Part shown: one piece after another, positions 12,364 through 12,739 of the stretch | Position numbering within the stretch: position 1 is the first letter of the stretch | How the letters are laid out: each line of letters begins with the position of its first letter | Assembly: GCA_965372465.1 (NCBI GenBank) | Contig: CBDVCK010000082.1 | Span: 1-12,739, forward strand | DNA length: 12,739 nt | DNA from: GCA-020348445 sp965372465 | Lineage (GTDB): Archaea > Thermoplasmatota > Thermoplasmata > GCA-020350865 | Reading direction: 5' to 3' | Made by a program: the position numbers and the translations under genes | The notes under the pieces: model-generated | What the model saw: only the letters and a program-made list of their open reading frames with translations | What the model was told of the DNA's origin: nothing | Database searches by the model: none

Positions 12364-12738
12364 TTAATGGGTGTTATTTTTTTCTCCCTTTAACATTTTG
12401 GTGATTTTCCCTCCTTGTCTTTTATTTTCGGGACCGGGTAAAACAAATCCTTCCTGAGCTACCTTTTCGCGCATATAGCCATACCATTTAAATTGATATT
12501 CAGTTAGTGAATCATTATTTTTCAGAATCCCGTCATAAAGGATTGAAAAGTAACGTAATCAGAGCGTTATTTCGAACTCTTCCTGAATGTCGAGTATAAC
12601 CTGTTCCAAAATACCTTCGAAGGTCGAACTCCTGAGCTCTCTAATTCCTGCCAAATCAGTCTGAATCTTGGCAATATACGAATTGGGGTTCTTTAAAATC
12701 TCGATATTGCATAGCAATTTTTCCATATAATCCCTCAT
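12364..12738 (-). pseudogene. Interrupted minus-strand frame, possible IS66-type transposase remnant
   Basis: On the minus strand a frame enters from the right edge (first ATG at 12738, possibly internal) and runs 59 residues to TGA at 12561-12559. It then continues in the same frame for another 64 residues to TAA at 12366-12364. Both parts look like protein: the first is helical and charged (QTDLAGIRELRSSTFEG, LDIQEEFEITL), the second contains LRYFSILYDGILKNND and QEGFVLPGPENKRQGGK. The second part faintly resembles the linker of IS66 transposases, where an RYD-x-IL helix is followed by EGF-x-x-PP and a KRG-rich stretch; this is a weak match by eye. The single in-frame TGA and the short tail point to a decayed gene. 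Two separate small genes, or TGA read-through, are less likely. Confidence 0.45.
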
Positions 12739-12739
12739 T

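Overview
The window looks like chromosomal DNA from an uncultivated or anaerobic archaeon, most likely a euryarchaeote in the broad sense (a Thermoplasmatota-type lineage is my guess, not demonstrable here). The signs are an archaeal HerA ATPase, a UPF0200-type P-loop kinase-like protein, a DUF357 protein, AT-rich TATA boxes about 25 bases ahead of inferred transcription starts, and GGTGA/GGAGG ribosome sites with frequent TTG, GTG and other non-ATG starts. There are no tRNAs, rRNAs or CRISPR arrays.

Left part (1-3753), housekeeping genes: the C-terminal end of a short-chain dehydrogenase (FabG-like); a convergent UPF0200 P-loop protein; a 95-residue two-helix membrane protein that seems to start at ATT; HerA; a convergent methionine sulfoxide reductase B (MsrB); and, sharing a symmetric TATA element with msrB, a divergent DUF357 gene.

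Centre (about 3895-11969), one long plus-strand operon of about 8 kb with gaps of 4-29 bases or four-base overlaps. In order it holds: a 15-codon leader ORF; three twin-arginine (Tat) ferredoxin-like proteins; a membrane-anchored HdrC-like ferredoxin; an HdrB-like protein with two complete CCG motifs; a small membrane protein with a CxxC/CCxxC soluble domain; a large internally duplicated membrane protein resembling an ion transporter; two small two-helix membrane proteins related to each other; a 753-residue fusion of a NapH-type membrane polyferredoxin with a GltD/NfnB-type FAD/NAD(P)H oxidoreductase; and a 34-codon membrane microprotein. I read this as an undescribed multi-subunit membrane redox complex. 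It would link NAD(P)H (GltD domain) and a disulfide-type substrate (HdrBC) on the cytoplasmic side to exported Fe-S proteins outside, possibly coupled to ion movement through the duplicated membrane subunit. No haem motif, cytochrome b, HdrA or hydrogenase is present. The GltD-like flavin domain may take the place of HdrA.

Right part (11970-12739): an AT-rich intergenic stretch with a T tract, an 11-bp inverted repeat around TATA-like sequence and a strong 9-bp hairpin. It is followed by a minus-strand reading frame interrupted by an in-frame TGA that runs to the window edge; it is probably a decaying gene, possibly an IS66-type transposase remnant.
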